Source of the DNA: an uncultured Clostridia bacterium
GTDB taxonomy: Bacteria > Bacillota > Clostridia > TANB77 > CAG-508
Length of the DNA stretch: 23,412 nucleotides
Reading direction: 5' to 3'
Assembly: GCA_934149155.1 (NCBI GenBank)
Contig: CAKPDZ010000020.1
Location: 1 to 23,412 of the forward strand
In this document: positions 6,143-16,200 of the stretch, one piece after another
Layout of the letters: each line of letters begins with the position of its first letter
How positions within the stretch are numbered: position 1 is the first letter of the stretch
The notes under the pieces: generated by a model
Seen by the model: only the letters and a program-made list of their open reading frames with translations
Told to the model about the DNA's origin: nothing
Database searches by the model: none
Position numbers and translations under genes: made by a program

Positions 6143-6724
6143 ATGAAGAACTTAATTGAAATTAGATGGCATGGAAGAGGCGGCCAAGGTGCAAAAACAG
6201 CTTCATTATTATTAGCAGATGCAGCATTTAATACTGGTAAATATATTCAAGGATTCCCAGAATATGGACCAGAAAGAATGGGAGCACCAATAACAGCATA
6301 TAACAGAATAAGTGATACACCAATAACAATACATAGTAACATATATGAACCTGATTATGTAGTAGTTGTAGATGACACACTATTAACATCAGTACCTGTT
6401 ACAGCAGGGCTAAAAAAAGATGGTGCAATTGTAATAAATACAACAAAAACACCAGAACAATTAAAAGAAGTATTAAAAGGATATGAAGGAGCAGTATATA
6501 CAATTGATGCTAGAAAAGTATCAGAAGAGGCACTTGGAAAATATTTCCCTAATACACCAATGCTTGCTGCAATTGTAAAAGTTGCAGGTGTTATGACAGA
6601 TGAAGAATTACTTGAAGATATGAAAACTTCATTTAAACATAAATTTGCTAAAAAACCAGAAGTAATAGATGGAAATATGAAAGCATTAGAATTAGCATTA
6701 AAAGAAGTTAAGAAAATCCAATAA
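6143..6724 (+). CDS. porC: Pyruvate:ferredoxin oxidoreductase, gamma subunit
   Basis: PorC (also called PorG) is the gamma subunit of the four-subunit 2-oxoacid:ferredoxin oxidoreductase and helps bind CoA and bridge the catalytic subunits. The 193 residues begin with IEIRWHGRGGQGAKTAS, the family's glycine-rich motif at 11-16, followed by the characteristic FPEYGPERMGAPITAYNRIS at 38-57. The ATG at 6143 has an aaaaaggaggct site. It is the first gene of a tight operon in the order gamma, delta, alpha, beta, usual for Clostridia and archaea. The cytoplasmic complex oxidises pyruvate with CoA to acetyl-CoA, CO2 and reduced ferredoxin, and can work in reverse. Confidence 0.94.
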   Translation: MKNLIEIRWHGRGGQGAKTASLLLADAAFNTGKYIQGFPEYGPERMGAPITAYNRISDTPITIHSNIYEPDYVVVVDDTLLTSVPVTAGLKKDGAIVINTTKTPEQLKEVLKGYEGAVYTIDARKVSEEALGKYFPNTPMLAAIVKVAGVMTDEELLEDMKTSFKHKFAKKPEVIDGNMKALELALKEVKKIQ

Positions 6725-6745
6725 ATCAAAAGGAGGAAAATCAAA

Positions 6746-7045
6746 ATGACAGAAATAAATCCAAAAACACCTATGGAAAAATTAACAATAGGTGGAAATA
6801 TATATTGTGCAGGAAATGCAAAAGAATTTAAAACTGGAGATTGGAGAAGTATGAAACCAATTTGGATAGAAGAAAAGTGTAAACAATGTGGATTATGCTT
6901 CCCTGTATGTCCAGACAATTCAATTCCTGTAGGAAAAGATTTAAACAGAGGAGAATTTAATTATGATTATTGCAAAGGATGTGGAGTTTGTGCTAAAGCG
7001 TGTCCTTTTAATGCAATAGAAATGAAAGAGGAGGGTGTTGAATAA
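6746..7045 (+). CDS. porD: Pyruvate:ferredoxin oxidoreductase, delta (ferredoxin-like) subunit
   Basis: PorD carries two 4Fe-4S clusters and passes electrons from the TPP-containing beta subunit to ferredoxin. The 99 residues hold two full cluster motifs: C45-C48-C51 with C55, followed by Pro, and C76-C79-C82 with C86, followed by Pro. The N-terminal 40 residues, with GNIYCAGNAKEFKTGDWRSMKPIW, are the POR delta extension and separate it from a free ferredoxin. It lies 21 bases after porC with aaaggagg, and its TAA stop shares one base with the porA ATG (TAATG at 7043-7047), which suggests translational coupling. Confidence 0.94.
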   Translation: MTEINPKTPMEKLTIGGNIYCAGNAKEFKTGDWRSMKPIWIEEKCKQCGLCFPVCPDNSIPVGKDLNRGEFNYDYCKGCGVCAKACPFNAIEMKEEGVE

Positions 7046-8235
7046 TGAGTATAAGAGAAAGATTAAGTGGAAACGAAGCAACAGCAATTGCAATGAAGCA
7101 AATCAATCCAGACGTAGTTGCAGCATTTCCAATAACACCATCAACAGAAATACCACAATATTTTTCTACATTTGTTGCAAATGGAGATGTAGATACAGAA
7201 TTTGTTGCAGTAGAAAGTGAACATAGCGCAATGTCTGCAACAATAGGAGCATCAGCAGCTGGAGCAAGAGCTATGACAGCAACATCAGCAAATGGATTAT
7301 CATTAATGTGGGAAATGATATATATAGCATCAAGTTTAAGATTGCCAATAGTAATGGCATTAGTAAATAGAGCAGTTTCAGGACCATTAAATATACATAA
7401 TGACCATTCAGATGCAATGGGAGTAAGAGATGCAGGATGGATAATGCTATTTTCAGAAAATAACCAAGAAGCATATGACAATATGTTAATGGCACATAGA
7501 ATAGCAGAACACAAAGACGTATTATTACCATTAATGGTTTGTCAAGATGGATTTATAACATCACACTCAATTGAAAATATTCAATTAGAAAATGATGAAG
7601 ATGTTAAGAAATTTGTTGGGCAATACAAACCAGAACATTATTTGTTAAATAGAGATGAACCAATAGCTGTTGGTCCATTAGATTTGCAAGCATATTTATT
7701 TGAACACAAAGCACAACAAGCAGAAGCAATGAAAAAAGCAAAAGAAATAATAAAAGAAGTTGCAATAGATTTTGAACATTGGACAGGAAGACATTATGAC
7801 TTTTTTGAAGAATATAAACTAGAAGATGCAGAAATTGCAATAGTATGTATGAATTCAACAGCAGGAACAACAAAAGCGGTTGTAGATAAATTAAGAGACC
7901 AAGGCGTAAAAGCAGGACTATTAAAAATAAGAATGTATAGACCATTCCCAGCAGAAGAAGTTGCAGAAGCATTATCACATCTAAAAGCAGTTGCAATATT
8001 AGATAAAGCAGATTCTTTAAATGGAGCAGGTGGAGCATTATTTGAAGATGTAACATCAGCAATGTATGTAAATAAAAAACAAGTTCCAATGGTAAATTAC
8101 GTATATGGAATTGGTGGAAGAGATACAACAGAAAAGCAATTAGAATCAGTATATACAGACTTAGCAGAAATAGTAAAAAATGGAGAAATTGGAGATCCAT
8201 ATAGATATTTAGGATTAAGAAGGGAGGAAAAGTAA
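7045..8235 (+). CDS. porA: Pyruvate:ferredoxin oxidoreductase, alpha subunit
   Basis: PorA forms the catalytic heart with PorB and supplies the substrate-side residues around TPP. Motifs: GNEATAIAMKQINPDVVAAF at 9-28, then PITPSTEIPQ (29-38) and EFVAVESEHSAMSATIGASA, all typical of the alpha pyrimidine-binding domain. NRAVSGPLNIHNDHSD and YLLNRDEPIAVGPLDLQAY match pyruvate-type enzymes better than 2-ketoisovalerate or indolepyruvate relatives (recalled pattern). The 396-residue length is standard. The start overlaps the porD stop, with ggagggtg upstream, and porB begins one base after its stop, so the stoichiometry is probably kept by coupling. Confidence 0.95.
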   Translation: MSIRERLSGNEATAIAMKQINPDVVAAFPITPSTEIPQYFSTFVANGDVDTEFVAVESEHSAMSATIGASAAGARAMTATSANGLSLMWEMIYIASSLRLPIVMALVNRAVSGPLNIHNDHSDAMGVRDAGWIMLFSENNQEAYDNMLMAHRIAEHKDVLLPLMVCQDGFITSHSIENIQLENDEDVKKFVGQYKPEHYLLNRDEPIAVGPLDLQAYLFEHKAQQAEAMKKAKEIIKEVAIDFEHWTGRHYDFFEEYKLEDAEIAIVCMNSTAGTTKAVVDKLRDQGVKAGLLKIRMYRPFPAEEVAEALSHLKAVAILDKADSLNGAGGALFEDVTSAMYVNKKQVPMVNYVYGIGGRDTTEKQLESVYTDLAEIVKNGEIGDPYRYLGLRREEK

Positions 8236-8236
8236 G

Positions 8237-9190
8237 ATGGCATATAATTTAAAAGAAGTAATGGCAAATAAACCTTCAAGATTTACAGAAGGACACAGAA
8301 TGTGTGCAGGATGTGGTGCTCCAGTAGTATCAAGAATGATAATGAGAGCATTAAAACCAGAAGATCATGCAGTAGTAGCAAATGCAACAGGATGTATGGA
8401 AGTATCAACATTTATTTACCCATATACAGCATGGACAGATTCGTTTATACATACAGCATTTGAATGTGCAGGCGCAACATGTGCGGGTGCAGAAGCTGCA
8501 TATAAGTCAATGAAAAAACAAGGAAAATTACCACAAGATAAAGATACAAAATTTATTGCATTTGGTGGGGATGGAGGAACTTATGATATAGGTTTACAAA
8601 GTTTATCTGGAGCAATGGAAAGAGGTCATGACATGGTATATGTATGTTATGACAATGGTGCATATATGAACACAGGAATCCAACGTTCATCAGCAACACC
8701 TAAATTTGCAGATACAACAACATCACCAGCAGGAAAAGTTATTCCAGGAAAAATGCAAGAAAGAAAAGACTTGGCAAAAATTATGGTAGGACATCATATA
8801 CCATATGTTGCACAAACACTTGCAATGACAAACTTTAAAGATTTATATGAAAAATCTGAAAAAGCATTATATACAGAAGGACCTGCATTTTTAAATGTTA
8901 TGGCACCATGCCCAAGAGGTTGGGGATATCCAACAGAAGATTTAATGAAAATTAACAAATTAGCAGCTGATACATGTTATTGGCCATTATATGAAGTAGT
9001 TAATGGAAAATATAAAATAACATATAAACCAGCTAAGAAACTTCCAATAGAAGAATTCTTACGTCCACAAAAACGTTTTAAACACATGTTTAAACCTGGT
9101 AATGAATGGATGATTCAAGAGTTCCAAAGAGTTGTTGATGAAAGATGGCAAGAACTTCTTGATTTGGAAGAGATTACTAATAGAGAATAA
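8237..9190 (+). CDS. porB: Pyruvate:ferredoxin oxidoreductase, beta subunit
   Basis: PorB binds thiamine pyrophosphate and the proximal 4Fe-4S cluster. In its 317 residues the cluster ligands are likely C23, C26, C53 and C225 (RMCAGCG, ATGCME, APCPRGWG). The TPP motif runs from GDGG at 111-114 through GLQSLSGAMERGHDMVYVCYDN, with the metal-binding region at about 111-142. Length and domain order are normal. It is the last gene of the operon; a strong terminator follows 16 bases after its stop. Confidence 0.95.
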   Translation: MAYNLKEVMANKPSRFTEGHRMCAGCGAPVVSRMIMRALKPEDHAVVANATGCMEVSTFIYPYTAWTDSFIHTAFECAGATCAGAEAAYKSMKKQGKLPQDKDTKFIAFGGDGGTYDIGLQSLSGAMERGHDMVYVCYDNGAYMNTGIQRSSATPKFADTTTSPAGKVIPGKMQERKDLAKIMVGHHIPYVAQTLAMTNFKDLYEKSEKALYTEGPAFLNVMAPCPRGWGYPTEDLMKINKLAADTCYWPLYEVVNGKYKITYKPAKKLPIEEFLRPQKRFKHMFKPGNEWMIQEFQRVVDERWQELLDLEEITNRE

Positions 9191-9205
9191 ATTGTCAAAA
9201 TTATT

Positions 9206-9245
9206 AAAAAAGATGCACTATTTTTGCATAGTGTATCTTTTTTTC
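9206..9245 (+). terminator. Intrinsic terminator of the por operon
   Basis: agatgcactat (9211-9221) pairs with atagtgtatct (9228-9238) with one G-T mismatch pair, extended by flanking A and T runs, and followed by a long T tract. The flanking A and T runs could let it work in both directions. Confidence 0.9.
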
Positions 9246-9260
9246 TTAGCAAAAATGTAG

Positions 9261-9266
9261 TATAAT
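9261..9266 (+). promoter_or_regulatory. Possible -10 element for trmL-recD2
   Basis: A perfect TATAAT lies between the por terminator and trmL, but the -35 position is only a T run. Since the terminator should block upstream transcription, some promoter is needed here. Confidence 0.4.
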
Positions 9267-9299
9267 AAACAAAGAATTTTAGAAAGAGAGTGAGCAAAA

Positions 9300-9803
9300 A
9301 TGAAACTAAACATAGTAATGGTAGAACCAGAAATACCACAAAACACAGGAAACATAGCAAGAACATGTGCAATAACAGGAGCAAAGTTACATTTAGTACA
9401 TCCATTAGGATTCCAAATAGACGAAAAAACATTAAAAAGAGCAGGGTTAGACTATTGGGACAAACTAGATATAGAAGAACATGATTCATTAGAAAAATTT
9501 TTAGAAAAATATAAACCAGAAGAAAACAACATGTTTTTTGCAACAACAAAAGGCAAAACACAATACACAGATATAGACTATTCAAAAATGGATGAAGTAT
9601 TTGTATTATATGGAAAAGAAACAAAAGGACTACCAGAATGGCTTTTAGAAAAATATTTGGACAAAAAAACAATAAGAATTCCGATGTTACCAACATTAAG
9701 ATCACTTAATTTATCAAATTCAGTTGCAATTATTACATATGAAATATTAAGACAACACAATTTTGAGGATTTACAAGGAATAAGTAATTACTTCGAAAAA
9801 TAA
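9300..9803 (+). CDS. trmL: tRNA (cytidine(34)/uridine(34)-2'-O)-methyltransferase
   Basis: TrmL is a SPOUT-fold methyltransferase that 2'-O-methylates the wobble nucleotide of certain leucine tRNAs using SAM. The 167 residues show the TrmL signatures: PEIPQNTGNIART at 10-22, LVHPLGF at 32-38, LYGKETKGLPEWLL at 103-116 and IPMLPTLRSLNLSNSVAII at 127-145, the last two forming the trefoil-knot SAM site. Length is typical (about 155-165) and there is no extra RNA-binding domain, as expected for this subfamily. The ATG at 9300 is preceded by agaaagagagtg. recD2 follows after 41 bases and is probably in the same transcript. Confidence 0.94.
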   Translation: MKLNIVMVEPEIPQNTGNIARTCAITGAKLHLVHPLGFQIDEKTLKRAGLDYWDKLDIEEHDSLEKFLEKYKPEENNMFFATTKGKTQYTDIDYSKMDEVFVLYGKETKGLPEWLLEKYLDKKTIRIPMLPTLRSLNLSNSVAIITYEILRQHNFEDLQGISNYFEK

Positions 9804-9844
9804 AAGTTGGGCAAAGAGATATTTTTAGGAGGAAGAAATCAATA

Positions 9845-12073
9845 GTGGAAGAAATCGAAGGAGTATTAGCAGAAATAATATACCAAAATGAAGTCAATAG
9901 CTATGTAGTTGGAGTATTTGAAACAGAAGAAGAGCAGTTTACAGTAGTAGGATATTTGCCTTTTGTAAAAAAAGGAGATACGTTAAAAATTGTTGGAAAG
10001 TTTGTAGAACATAAAGACTATGGTGAGCAATTCAAAATAGAAACATTTGAAAAGTTAATGCCAAAAACATTAGGAGCATTAGAAAACTATTTAGCAAATG
10101 GAAATATAAAAGGAGTAGGACCAGCAACAGCATCAAAAATTGTAAATAAGTTTGGAGAAGATACGATACATGTTTTAAAATATGAACCACAAAAACTAGC
10201 CCAAATAAAAGGGATAACAAAAACAAAAGCAGTGGAGATTTCTGAAAGCTTTATAGAAAATTGGGAGGTTTGGCAAATCGTTGGATTCCTAGAAAGATTT
10301 GGAATGGGAGCAGAGAGTGCCAAGAAAGTATATGATTTATTAGGAATAAATGCTATTGCAGAAATTGAGGCTAATCCATATATATTAATTGATATATCAA
10401 GAGGTGTAGATTTTAAACAAATTGATCAAATGGCAATTGAATTAGGTGTAGAAAAAGAAAATCAAAAAAGAGTTAAAAGTGGTATAAAATATGCACTTAT
10501 AAAAATTACATATAATGGACATTGTTGTACATTAAAAGAAAATTTGATTGAATATGTAAAAAATCTTTTAAATGTAAGCGAAGCTGTTATAGAAGATGGA
10601 ATAATAAATTTAAAAGTAAATAACGAAATAATTGTAGAAGACAGAGACGGCGAAGAGTGGATATATTTATATTCATTTTACAATGCAGAAAAGCAAATAG
10701 CACAAAATATTTTAGGATTAGAGAGATATAAAAATGTAAAGAAAGTGGCAAACATAGAAAAAGAGCTAAAATTAGTAGAAGATAGAACAGATATATTACT
10801 ATCGGAAAAACAAAAAGAAGCAATAAGAGCAATAAATGATAATAATGTAACAATAATAACAGGTGGACCAGGAACAGGAAAAACAACTATAATTAAAAGC
10901 ATAATAGAAATCTATAAACAGAAAAAATATAAAATAGTGTTATGCGCTCCAACAGGTAGAGCTGCCAAAAGGATGACAGAAACAACTGGAGAAGAAGCAA
11001 GTACATTACACAGATTATTAGAAATTGGAAAAGTAGATGAAGAATCATTATTTAAAAAAGATAATGAATATCAAGGAGCTCCAATAGATGGAGATATAAT
11101 AATAGTTGATGAGGTATCAATGGTTGATATGTTTATTATGAGCTATTTGCTGGACTGTATATATAAAGGAACAAAACTAATATTAGTAGGGGACTGTGAT
11201 CAGCTACCATCAGTAGGACCAGGATGTGTATTAAAAGATTTAATATCATCAGAAAAAATAACAACAGTACATCTTGATAAAATATTCAGACAAGCTGCTA
11301 AAAGTAAAATAATAGTTAATGCACATAGAGTTAATAGTGGTAAAAAGTTTATAAGCAAAGAAGACAAAGAGATGGAAGAAGACTCTAAACAAGATTTTTT
11401 CTTTATAAAAGAAAATAATCAAGAAAAAGTATTAAAACAAGTATTATCATTATGTAATGGAAGATTAAAGAAATTTGGTGATTATGATTTTTTTGAAAGC
11501 ATTCAAGTTTTAAGTCCAACCAAAAAAGGCATGCTTGGAACAAAAGAAATGAACAAAGCGTTACAAGAAGAGCTAAATCCACATAGAGAAGGCGAAGCGG
11601 AAAAAAATAGTATGGGAGCAATATTTAGAATTGGTGACAGGGTAATGCAAATCAAAAATAATTATGACATCTACTGGGAAAAGAAAGAAAATAGTGAAGT
11701 AGAAGTTGGAAATGGAGTATTCAATGGAGAAACAGGAACAATTTTAAATATAAATGAAAAAGAAAAAAATATATGTGTTAAATTTGATGATGAGAAATTG
11801 GTTTGGTATGAATTTAATGATTTAGAACAATTAGAACACAGTTATTGTATTACAATACATAAAGCACAAGGCAGTGAATTTGATGTTGTAATAATGATTG
11901 TGCCACAAGCTGCACCAATGCTTCTTACAAGAAATTTATTATACACAGGTTTAACTCGTGCCAAGAAGCTACTTATTGTTATTGGTAATGAAAGAGTTGT
12001 TGATTATATGATTAATAATGTTGATAGCAAAAAAAGAAATACCGGACTTGAATATAAGTTAAAAAAATCTTGA
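9845..12073 (+). CDS. recD2: ATP-dependent 5'-3' DNA helicase RecD2
   Basis: RecD2 is a superfamily 1B helicase found outside RecBCD and involved in repair and replication-fork maintenance. The 742 residues begin at GTG 9845, supported by ttaggaggaag. The N-terminal RecD2-specific part holds helix-hairpin-helix-like segments, for example NIKGVGPATASKIVNKFG near 87-105 and IKGITKTKAVEI near 122-133. Then come Walker A GGPGTGKT at 340-347, Walker B VDEVSMVD with D422-E423, VGDCDQLPSVGPG near 449-461, FRQA near 481, HKAQGSEFD from about 672 and GLTRAKK from about 702 (motif VI). All helicase motifs are intact. The TGA stop at 12071-12073 lies inside the -35 box of the next promoter. Confidence 0.95.
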   Translation: MEEIEGVLAEIIYQNEVNSYVVGVFETEEEQFTVVGYLPFVKKGDTLKIVGKFVEHKDYGEQFKIETFEKLMPKTLGALENYLANGNIKGVGPATASKIVNKFGEDTIHVLKYEPQKLAQIKGITKTKAVEISESFIENWEVWQIVGFLERFGMGAESAKKVYDLLGINAIAEIEANPYILIDISRGVDFKQIDQMAIELGVEKENQKRVKSGIKYALIKITYNGHCCTLKENLIEYVKNLLNVSEAVIEDGIINLKVNNEIIVEDRDGEEWIYLYSFYNAEKQIAQNILGLERYKNVKKVANIEKELKLVEDRTDILLSEKQKEAIRAINDNNVTIITGGPGTGKTTIIKSIIEIYKQKKYKIVLCAPTGRAAKRMTETTGEEASTLHRLLEIGKVDEESLFKKDNEYQGAPIDGDIIIVDEVSMVDMFIMSYLLDCIYKGTKLILVGDCDQLPSVGPGCVLKDLISSEKITTVHLDKIFRQAAKSKIIVNAHRVNSGKKFISKEDKEMEEDSKQDFFFIKENNQEKVLKQVLSLCNGRLKKFGDYDFFESIQVLSPTKKGMLGTKEMNKALQEELNPHREGEAEKNSMGAIFRIGDRVMQIKNNYDIYWEKKENSEVEVGNGVFNGETGTILNINEKEKNICVKFDDEKLVWYEFNDLEQLEHSYCITIHKAQGSEFDVVIMIVPQAAPMLLTRNLLYTGLTRAKKLLIVIGNERVVDYMINNVDSKKRNTGLEYKLKKS

Positions 12074-12098
12074 CATTTTTTTGTGTGTATTGTAAGAT
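12070..12098 (+). promoter_or_regulatory. Promoter of the membrane protein / glucan synthase pair
   Basis: A perfect TTGACA at 12070-12075 overlaps the recD2 stop, and TAAGAT at 12093-12098 follows after 17 bases. A ggagga ribosome site comes at 12105-12110, so the leader is very short. Confidence 0.72.
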
Positions 12099-12119
12099 AA
12101 AAATGGAGGACAAAAGATT

Positions 12120-13178
12120 ATGAATAAAAAAGAACAAACAGGTATATTTGTAAGAATAACAAAAGGAAAAGCTGACAAAAGATTAAATAAAGAAGTTAAA
12201 GAATTTATAAAAAAGAAACAAAAAGAATATGGTGGAGAATTATCAAAGGAAGAAAAGAAGGAATTAAGACATCAATATATTAGTGGACATAGAAGAAAAA
12301 TAATAAAAGAAGAAGCAAAAAAAGCTAAAATTAAAGTTGCTGCATTAGGTATGGCTAGTATGCTTGGAATAGTAGGCGTAGGAGGATATACTTTGGGCGT
12401 ACATAATAGTAAAATTTTAGGAATAACTGATGGAAAAGAAAAAATTGAAGTAAATATGGATGAAGTTGAAAAGAATGTTGAAATACAAAATCTTGTTAAT
12501 GAAGAGGGAAAAACAAGTAAACATGATATATTTGTACAAGGTTTAAAAGATCAAGCATTTAAAGAGGAAATAAAACGTAATGAAGAAATTGCAAAAGAAA
12601 CAGAAAAAGAAATAAATGAATTAACAACTTCAGATAAAATTCAAGAATATGTTAAAGAATTATATGTTAACGAATACAATTCTCAAAATGAACAACAAAT
12701 AAATAAGAAAAATGTTAAGCTATATAAAAATACAGAAAATAAAGTTTTTTATACAGATAAAGCACAAAATGGAGATGAAATATTAAGATGTTGTTCAGAA
12801 AAAGAGGCACAAGAAATGGGAATAGCAATAAGAGACAAAAAAGCTGAAATATCAGTAGAAATAGGAGATGAACAAGGAGTACAAAGTAGAGAAAGAGTTG
12901 GTTTTAATGACGGAAAGTGCATGACTGTTTATGAACCGAATGAAGAGGTTGCTGCTAATGAACATACAATATTATGTGATTTAGGAAAAATTGTATTGTA
13001 TGGAATAGATACTGCAACTTCAATGGATCAAAAGGATACATCAATACAAAATAAATCGAATTATAAAGAAAAATTTATAAAAGCTGTTACCGAATATAAA
13101 CAGACAAAAGCCCAAAATACACAAAACAATAATGTTCAAACTCAAAAGAATGATGATGAACTTGAAATAAGTGATTAA
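12120..13178 (+). CDS. Unknown single-pass membrane protein with basic N-terminus
   Basis: I do not recognise this 352-residue protein. The first 72 residues are highly charged and Lys-rich with predicted helices, then one hydrophobic segment at about 73-94 (VAALGMASMLGIVGVGGYTLGV). The rest, about 255 residues, is hydrophilic, Glu/Lys/Asn-rich and ends in a Gln/Asn-rich tail. The positive charges before the segment suggest an N-in, C-out topology with the large domain outside. The outer part has a central region with ILRCCSEKEAQEMG and GKCMTVYEPNEE and no recognisable catalytic motif. It has its own promoter and ggagga site, and the glucan synthase follows 66 bases later without a terminator, so a surface role linked to that enzyme is possible but unproven. 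Confidence 0.75.
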   Translation: MNKKEQTGIFVRITKGKADKRLNKEVKEFIKKKQKEYGGELSKEEKKELRHQYISGHRRKIIKEEAKKAKIKVAALGMASMLGIVGVGGYTLGVHNSKILGITDGKEKIEVNMDEVEKNVEIQNLVNEEGKTSKHDIFVQGLKDQAFKEEIKRNEEIAKETEKEINELTTSDKIQEYVKELYVNEYNSQNEQQINKKNVKLYKNTENKVFYTDKAQNGDEILRCCSEKEAQEMGIAIRDKKAEISVEIGDEQGVQSRERVGFNDGKCMTVYEPNEEVAANEHTILCDLGKIVLYGIDTATSMDQKDTSIQNKSNYKEKFIKAVTEYKQTKAQNTQNNNVQTQKNDDELEISD

Positions 13179-13196
13179 TGTATAAAACACCACTTT

Positions 13197-13231
13197 TTGC
13201 AAACAATATGTTTAAAACATAAAATTTGCAA
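13197..13231 (+). promoter_or_regulatory. Hairpin abutting the glucan synthase ribosome binding site
   Basis: ttgcaaa (13197-13203) pairs with tttgcaa (13225-13231), and inside it atgtt (13208-13212) pairs with aacat (13216-13220). The 3' arm touches the aaggag at 13230-13235, so folding could limit ribosome access. Confidence 0.4.
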
Positions 13232-13244
13232 GGAGTGGATTTTT

Positions 13245-16200
13245 TTGAAAAAATATCAAAAATTAGACATAGAAGGAGCAATACTAGACGAAGAGCAACT
13301 AAAAAAACACATGGAAAAAATAGCAATACAACATACATTAAAATCAAAATCGGATAAAAACACATATCCAATACCACAAATGTTAACAAATTATGGATTA
13401 ATAAAAAGTACGTATAATCTATTAAATGAACATATAAAATTAGGAATAAACATACATCCAGCTGGAGAATGGATATTAGATAACTTTTATATAGTCGAAG
13501 AATCTGTAAGACAGATAGAAAAAGAAATAACATTGAAAAAATATACAAATTTTGTAGGAATTCAAAATGGCAAATATACAGGATTTGCAAGAATATATGT
13601 ATTAGCAACAGAAATAGTAGCATATACAGATAATAGAATAAATGGAGAAAACTTAGAAAAATATTTACAAGCATATCAAACCAAAAAAACTTTAAATATG
13701 GAAGAAATATGGAATATAGGAGTATTTTTACAAATTGCAATAATACAAAACATTTCAGATATATGTGAAAAAATATATAGTAGCCAAATTCAAAAATATA
13801 AAGTAAAAAGTATAATAGAAAGACTAGTAGAAAAGAAAGACAAAAGTGAATTAAAATATAATCAATTTTCTGGAATGAGGCTAAAAGGTAATGAAGTAAG
13901 AAATATGAAATATCCATTTATAGAATACATGTCATATTCATTAAAAAAATATGGAAAAAAAGCATATGGATATCTAAATATTTTAGAAGAAGAGGTAGAG
14001 AAACTAGGAATAACAGTATCTGACGCAATACAAAAAGAACATTTCGCAACAGCTATAAGAAAAATAACCATGGGAAATTGTATAACAAGTATAAAAACTA
14101 TTCAAAGAATAAATTTTTTAGATATATTTGAAAAAATCAATGGAGTAGAAGGGATTTTAAGTAATGATCCAGCAGACGTATATGACAAAATGGAATATAA
14201 AACAAAAGAATATTATAGAAATACAATAAAAGAAATAGCACAAAAAACGAAAATGTCTGAAATATATATAGCCAGAAAAACAATAGAATTGTGTAATAAT
14301 GCAGAAAGAGGAAGTAAACAGAGCCATATAGGATATTATTTAATCGATGATGGAAGAAGCGAATTATATAATAAATTACAATATAAAGAAAAAATATTAA
14401 AAACACAAACAAAATCAAAAATTTATATCATAACATTTTTTATATTAACATTAGGATTATCAATTATATTAGCAGGAGTAAACGAAAAAAATCTAACTAA
14501 ATTTATATTAACAACAATATTTTTAATCATACCAATATCAGAATTTATAAATCAAACAATCCAATATATATTAGGAAAAATAGTAAAACCAAAAATAATA
14601 CCAAAGATGGAATTAGCAAATGGAATAACAAAAGAAAATGCAACATTTGTAGTAATACCAACAATTATTAAAACAAAAGAAAAAGTGCAAGAGTTATTCA
14701 ACAAAATGGAAGTATTTTATTTAGCTAATAAAAGCCAAAATTTGTATTTTGCATTATTAGGAGACTGTTCTGAAAGTACTACAAAAGATGAAAAATTTGA
14801 TAAAGAAGTAATAGAAGAAGGGCTAAGACAAGTAGCAATTTTAAACGAAAAATATTCACAAAATGGATTTCCAATATTCCATTTTATTTATAGAGAAAGA
14901 CAATACAATAAAAAAGAAGATAAATATTTAGGTTGGGAGAGGAAAAGGGGATTACTTACACAATTTAATGAATATATCTTAAAAAATGAAAAAAATAAAT
15001 TTAAAATAAATACAATAAATCAACAAGAATTACCACAAATAAAATATGTAATAACATTAGATGCTGATACAGACTTGGTTTTAAATACTGCATTTGAACT
15101 AGTTGGAGCTATGTCACATATATTAAACAGACCAGAAATTCAGAACGGGATAGTAGCAAAAGGGCATGCATTAATACAACCACGAGTAGGAATAAACTTA
15201 AATGTTAGTCATACGAATTTATTTACCAAAATCTTTGCAGGAGCAGGAGGAATAGATAATTATACAAATGCAATATCAGATGTATATCAAGATAACTTTC
15301 AAGAAGGGATTTTTACAGGAAAAGGAATATATGATGTTGAAGTATTTTCAAAAGTGCTAAAACAAGAAATTCCAGAAAATACAGTACTTAGCCATGATTT
15401 GTTAGAAGGAAGTTATTTAAGGTGTGGACTAGCGTCAGATATAATGCTAATGGATGGATATCCAACAAAATATGCGAGTTTTATGAATAGATTATCAAGA
15501 TGGACAAGAGGAGATTGGCAAATTACAAGATGGCTAAAAAGTAAATTAAATACACTTTCAAAATTCAAAATATTTGATAATTTAAGAAGAAGTTTATTTG
15601 AAATAGCAATAATAGTTCTACTAGTCTGGGGAATATGTACAAAGAGCCAATCGCTGGTATTAACTTCACTTGGAATAGTTATATATCCATTTGTATTAGA
15701 GATTTTAACATTAGCATTTTCAAGAAAAGAAGGAGAGAAAAAGCAAAAAACATTTACACCACATATTGCAGGTGTAAAAGGTGCAATATATAGGGCAATT
15801 TTAACAGTAGGTTGTGTACCGTATAAGGCATATGTAGAATTAAAAGCAATCTGTAAAACAATATATAGAGTAAATATTTCTCATAAACATTTGCTAGAAT
15901 GGATGACTTCAGAAGATGCAGAAAAACAATCTAAAACTACATTTGAAAATTATTATAAAATGATGGCTATAAATGTAATATTCGGAATATTAGCAATTTT
16001 ACTAGGTTTTGAAAGAAAGTTATTAACAATTATTGGAATTTTGTGGATAACTATTCCTTATATCATGTATAAAATAAGCAAAGTACCTGAAAATAACAAG
16101 AAAAAAATAGCGAAAGAAGATGAAATATATCTAAAAGAAATTGCACAAAGAACTTGGCAATTTTTTAAAGACTATTTAACAGCAGAAAACAATTATATGA

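Noticed and set aside
6143..9190. 2-ketoisovalerate or 2-oxoglutarate oxidoreductase instead of pyruvate oxidoreductase
   Set aside because: Subunit set, separate ferredoxin-like delta subunit and alpha-subunit patterns fit the pyruvate type better; substrate is still an inference.
13197..13244. Upstream in-frame TTG as the glucan synthase start
   Set aside because: It lies in the hairpin and has no Shine-Dalgarno sequence; TTG 13245 has aggagtgg at a proper distance.
13087..13917. Long minus-strand open frames opposite the large genes
   Set aside because: They are Leu/Phe/Ile-rich mirror frames of AT-rich coding sequence, without ribosome sites or recognisable domains.
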